DNA from: Lachnospiraceae bacterium
GTDB taxonomy: Bacteria; Bacillota_A; Clostridia; Lachnospirales; Lachnospiraceae
Direction: 5' to 3'
Assembly: GCA_017613595.1 (NCBI GenBank)
Contig: JAGADM010000123.1
Location: 1 to 16,887 of the forward strand
DNA length: 16,887 nt
The position numbers were made by a program, and so were the translations under genes. The notes under the pieces are model-generated. The model made no database searches. It was not told the DNA's origin and worked only from the letters and a program-made list of their open reading frames with translations. Numbering within the stretch: position 1 is the stretch's first letter; every line of letters begins with the position of its first letter. Shown here in pieces: positions 14,654 to 16,887 of the stretch.

Positions 14654-15886
14654 TTACTGATAAATACCGATGAACAGCGGAATCCCGCTCTCGGCGTCAT
14701 AGATTCCGTAGATGAACGAATGGTCCAGGGTAACCTGATGGGGAACGTAGTCCATCGACTTTGCCTTGAACAGGCCTTTCGATGCCGCGGCGGCTTTTGT
14801 GCCCTCCTCGTCAACCACCAGATACGTCTTCTGGCTGACTTTTTCGAGATAGCACTCAACGGTTGACAGCTTCGGGAATTCCGCGGCCGACTTCGAAAAC
14901 GCGCTCTCCATGCCGAGTGCTTTCAAAGCGGATGTCATATCCATCTCCTGACTCACAAGAGAGATCCGCGGCAGATCAAGGTAGGCGTTTCCGTCATAGT
15001 TCCCGGGATTGATCAGCCGGTCCGCGTCAAGCTTCCAAAGCAGCTCCTCCGCCGTCCCTTCCTTCGGAAGATAAGCCCGGAACAGGAATCCGTCTTCGTA
15101 GTTCTTGTCGATTCCGACGTAATCGTCCGTCTCGAAATAGGCGTCCGCTCTGCCGTGCATCATCTTAACCGTCCGTGTCGTGCCGTCATCCATATGAAAC
15201 GGCTTATCGGAGGTGGCGTCCTTCTCGAACTTTTTCGTCCATTTGCCGTCAAATGTAAGGCAGTTAAAGAGCACCATTACGGTGAATACGTCAAGCTCAT
15301 CGGGGCTTACCATGTCTTCGATCCGGCCGAGTGTCTTCGCGCGGATCCACGCGTTCATGTCGTCGGCCGTCTTCTTATCGTTGAAATCGGCCGAGATTAC
15401 GTCGGCACGATAATAATCCGTCGCATCCTGCAGAAAACCTTTCTGAATGGTCTTCCGGTAGGTGCTGTTGACCCAGACGGAATCGGCTGTCGCGACAACC
15501 TCGCTCTTAGCATAGCGGTCCGAAAACGTCTTCATATATCCGTTCAGTTCGCTTACGGACAGGCCGAGAACCTTCCGCATCTCCTCGAGCGTTTCGCCGC
15601 CGGCGCCGTTCATCGCAACAGCCAGCACCGAATACATCGAATACGGCGATACGAACTCCGCGCCGGTCTTCCGAAGTTCCCGGAAGAGGCCGATCGTAAA
15701 GTCTGCGTAAGCCTTCTTAAATGCCGCGTCGGGGCTCTTTGAACTTCCGCCGCTTTTCAGATCCGCGTTCAGTACAACCGTATCCTTTGCCTTCGGCTTA
15801 AAGCGTTTCTTATCTCCGCAGCCGCATAAGGAAGCGGAGATCGTTACCGCAAGAATGATACCGGTTATTCTCTTCCATCGTTTCAT
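14654..15886 (-). CDS. Serpin A: lipoprotein serpin with Lys-Ser at the predicted P1-P1'
   Basis: A 410-residue serpin and the first of the three. The signal peptide ends in lipobox LCGC, putting the lipidated cysteine at C23, followed by a basic and Ser/Gly-rich linker. Serpin landmarks are FVSPYSMYSVLAVAMNGAGG (about 78-97), DSVWVN (135-140), MNAWIRAKTLGRI (177-189), the breach NCLTFDGKW (208-216), FRAYLPKEG and the ending PLFIGIYQ. The hinge GTKAAAAS starts at G362; with G as P15 the predicted P1-P1' is K376-S377, a trypsin-directed pair, although the loop is about three residues longer than in alpha-1-antitrypsin. The usually conserved HPF after the loop is HSF (S390, codon TCG), a one-base change from proline. 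GAGAGGGG lies 6 bases before the ATG. The upstream gap follows the efp terminator, so the serpins need their own promoter. Confidence 0.95.
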   Translation of the reverse strand: MKRWKRITGIILAVTISASLCGCGDKKRFKPKAKDTVVLNADLKSGGSSKSPDAAFKKAYADFTIGLFRELRKTGAEFVSPYSMYSVLAVAMNGAGGETLEEMRKVLGLSVSELNGYMKTFSDRYAKSEVVATADSVWVNSTYRKTIQKGFLQDATDYYRADVISADFNDKKTADDMNAWIRAKTLGRIEDMVSPDELDVFTVMVLFNCLTFDGKWTKKFEKDATSDKPFHMDDGTTRTVKMMHGRADAYFETDDYVGIDKNYEDGFLFRAYLPKEGTAEELLWKLDADRLINPGNYDGNAYLDLPRISLVSQEMDMTSALKALGMESAFSKSAAEFPKLSTVECYLEKVSQKTYLVVDEEGTKAAAASKGLFKAKSMDYVPHQVTLDHSFIYGIYDAESGIPLFIGIYQ

Positions 15887-15965
15887 GGCGATCCCCTCTC
15901 TCGAAAAAGTGCCTTTCCAATCGGTATTCTGACTCTGAAATGCATGGGAATCGCGTCGCGGTCAC

Positions 15966-15971
15966 ATAATA
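15966..15971 (-). promoter_or_regulatory. Candidate -10 element (TATTAT) upstream of serpin A
   Basis: An AT-rich stretch (about 15966-15995) is the only promoter-like DNA in the serpin A upstream gap. TATTAT fits a -10, but the bases 17 upstream (AAAAAA) do not resemble a -35, so an alternative sigma factor or an activator may be needed. Seven-base inverted copies of TGCATGG/CCATGCA lie on either side (15941-15947 and 16015-16021). A second small hairpin (GCTGCA-CAGC-TGCAGC, 16038-16053) sits just beyond the efp terminator. Confidence 0.3.
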
Positions 15972-16063
15972 TTTTAAAAACCGCATGATTTTTTCGCCCG
16001 GCGGGAATTACCTTCCATGCACGCCCGAAACTGCCCTGCTGCACAGCTGCAGCCCGCGAACAT

Positions 16064-16095
16064 AAAAAAGCCCCTCCGCAAAGCGGAGAGGCTTT
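16064..16095 (-). terminator. Intrinsic terminator of efp
   Basis: On the minus strand GCCTCTCCGC pairs with GCGGAGGGGC (one mismatch) around TTT and is followed by TTTTTTATG. It lies about 25 bases after the efp stop, so serpin transcription is separate from efp. Confidence 0.9.
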
Positions 16096-16119
16096 CATGC
16101 AATCAGGTATATCCGGGTA

Positions 16120-16677
16120 TTAAACTCTCTTCATGTATTCACCGGTACGGGTGTCGATCTGAATGGTCTCGCCTTCGTTAACGAAAAGCGGAACGTATAC
16201 GGTAGCACCGGTCTCCACAACAGCAGGCTTCGTAGCACCGGTAGCGGTGTCGCCCTTGAAGCCGGGCTCGGTGGAAGTAATCTCAAGCTCTACGAACAAC
16301 GGAGGCTCGATGGAGAAAATCTGACCCTGATGGGAAAGCGTCTTAACCATCTCGTTCTCCTTAACGAACTTCATAGTCTCTCCGCACTGCTCCTCGGTCA
16401 GGGAAATCTGATCGAACGTCTCGGTGTTCATGAAGTTGTACATATCACCGTCTTTATACAGATACTGCATATCCGCTCTCTCGATATGAGCCTGCGGATA
16501 CTTATCGGTCGGACGGAAAGTCGTCTCAACCACGCCGCCGTTCTTGATATCCTTCATCTTGGTTCTTACAAATGCTGCGCCCTTACCGGGTTTAACATGC
16601 TGGAACTCTACTACCTGCAATACTTTTCCGTCAATCTCAAGCGTAATACCGTTTCTGAAATCACCTGCTGAAATCAT
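16120..16677 (-). CDS. efp: Elongation factor P
   Basis: EF-P enters the ribosomal E site and relieves stalling at consecutive prolines. The 185-residue protein has the normal three-domain length. The N-terminal KOW-like domain holds the loop [14 protein letters not shown], with the modifiable lysine at K32, the same number as in Bacillus subtilis (where it is modified differently from the E. coli beta-lysylated K34). The C-terminal signature [20 protein letters not shown] and the final [10 protein letters not shown] complete the OB-fold. The ATG at 16677 has AAGGAGG 8 bases upstream, and a good promoter lies about 90 bases upstream. It is preceded on the same strand by an Xaa-Pro-type peptidase gene, a very common pairing in Firmicutes. 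Which modification the lysine carries cannot be read from this window. Confidence 0.98.
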   Translation of the reverse strand: MISAGDFRNGITLEIDGKVLQVVEFQHVKPGKGAAFVRTKMKDIKNGGVVETTFRPTDKYPQAHIERADMQYLYKDGDMYNFMNTETFDQISLTEEQCGETMKFVKENEMVKTLSHQGQIFSIEPPLFVELEITSTEPGFKGDTATGATKPAVVETGATVYVPLFVNEGETIQIDTRTGEYMKRV

Positions 16678-16766
16678 TCTGGAATCCTCCTTTTCGGCAA
16701 ATCTTATCTCTTATTCCGATTCAACTCTGCACGCTCTTGTGCCTGCCCGCAGAGCCACCGCTACAT

Positions 16767-16795
16767 AGTGTATCTTATGTTTTGGCATTTTTCAA
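16767..16795 (-). promoter_or_regulatory. Sigma-A promoter of efp
   Basis: On the minus strand TTGAAA (16790-16795) is followed after 17 bases by TACACT (16767-16772). A start near 16760 gives a leader of about 80 bases before the efp ATG. No terminator separates it from the upstream peptidase gene, so efp may also receive read-through. Confidence 0.75.
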
Positions 16796-16803
16796 CCATT
16801 TTT

Positions 16804-16887
16804 TTACAGTTCGATTAACTTTTTCTCGGAAAATGCGAGATTCTCGTAACCGTCTGCGGTCAATACGACCATATCCTCGATCCGGAC
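16804..16887 (-). CDS. M24 (Xaa-Pro) peptidase, C-terminal end only
   Basis: Only the last 27 codons are inside the window: VRIEDMVVLTADGYENLAFS then EKKLIEL and a TAA stop. The V-R-[IL]-E-D-[ML]-V-x-[VL]-T-x-x-G pattern is the conserved C-terminal strand of the 'pita-bread' metallopeptidases; its glutamate is one of the metal ligands in creatinase-type Xaa-Pro peptidases. Its place directly before efp is the usual location of this peptidase in Firmicutes. The catalytic core lies outside the window, so substrate range cannot be judged. Confidence 0.85.
   Translation of the reverse strand, partial: VRIEDMVVLTADGYENLAFSEKKLIEL

Noticed and set aside
13464..14660. A 398-codon open frame on the plus strand opposite serpin B
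   Set aside because: It is a shadow of serpin B; its composition is rich in Arg, His and Ile from complementing the true codons, and no domain is recognisable.
1..16887. CRISPR arrays, tRNA or rRNA genes, insertion sequences
   Set aside because: I saw no regularly spaced repeats, cloverleaf-like sequence, transposase motif or terminal inverted repeats. A dedicated tRNA/ncRNA scan was not possible here.

Overview
The window comes from a low- to mid-GC Gram-positive bacterium, most likely Clostridia and probably Lachnospiraceae-like. The evidence is the gene order asp23-nusB-xseA-xseB-ispA-dxs-tlyA-nadK-argR-(yebC)-recN, an EF-P with its modifiable lysine at position 32 as in Bacillus, a Gls24/Asp23 protein, and strong AGGAGG-type ribosome binding sites. 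Every gene I can support lies on the minus strand, so transcription runs from high to low coordinates. The family placement is inference; no rRNA or other marker is present.

In transcription order, the right end holds the last 27 codons of an M24 (Xaa-Pro) peptidase. Next is efp, with its own consensus promoter and a clear intrinsic terminator. From about 15.9 to 10.5 kb lies an accessory block. It has three consecutive serpin genes (called A, B and C here), each encoding a predicted lipoprotein with its lipidated cysteine at residue 23. After them come an ECF sigma factor and a membrane protein that is its likely anti-sigma factor. The sigma gene has a near-perfect housekeeping promoter (TTGACG, 17 bp, TATACT), and the pair ends in an intrinsic terminator.

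After that terminator, an extended -10 promoter (TTGCTA, 17 bp, TGGTATAAT) starts a long, tightly packed housekeeping run: asp23/gls24 (GTG start), nusB, xseA, xseB, ispA-type prenyl synthase, dxs, tlyA, nadK, argR, yebC, recN and the 5' part of glgA. Several junctions overlap (xseA/nusB 17 bp, ispA/xseB, tlyA/dxs ATGA, nadK/tlyA 44 bp), which implies translational coupling. The run combines isoprenoid precursor synthesis, DNA repair, transcription and translation regulation, and NADP supply.

The most interesting part is the serpin block. The three paralogues keep the inhibitory hinge (G-T-[EK]-A-A-A-[AV]-[ST]) but have entirely different reactive-centre loops, so they should target different proteases while sharing one surface anchor. 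Their position next to an ECF sigma/anti-sigma pair, inserted between two housekeeping transcription units, suggests a regulated envelope defence against extracellular proteases. The regulatory link is a hypothesis that the sequence does not prove.
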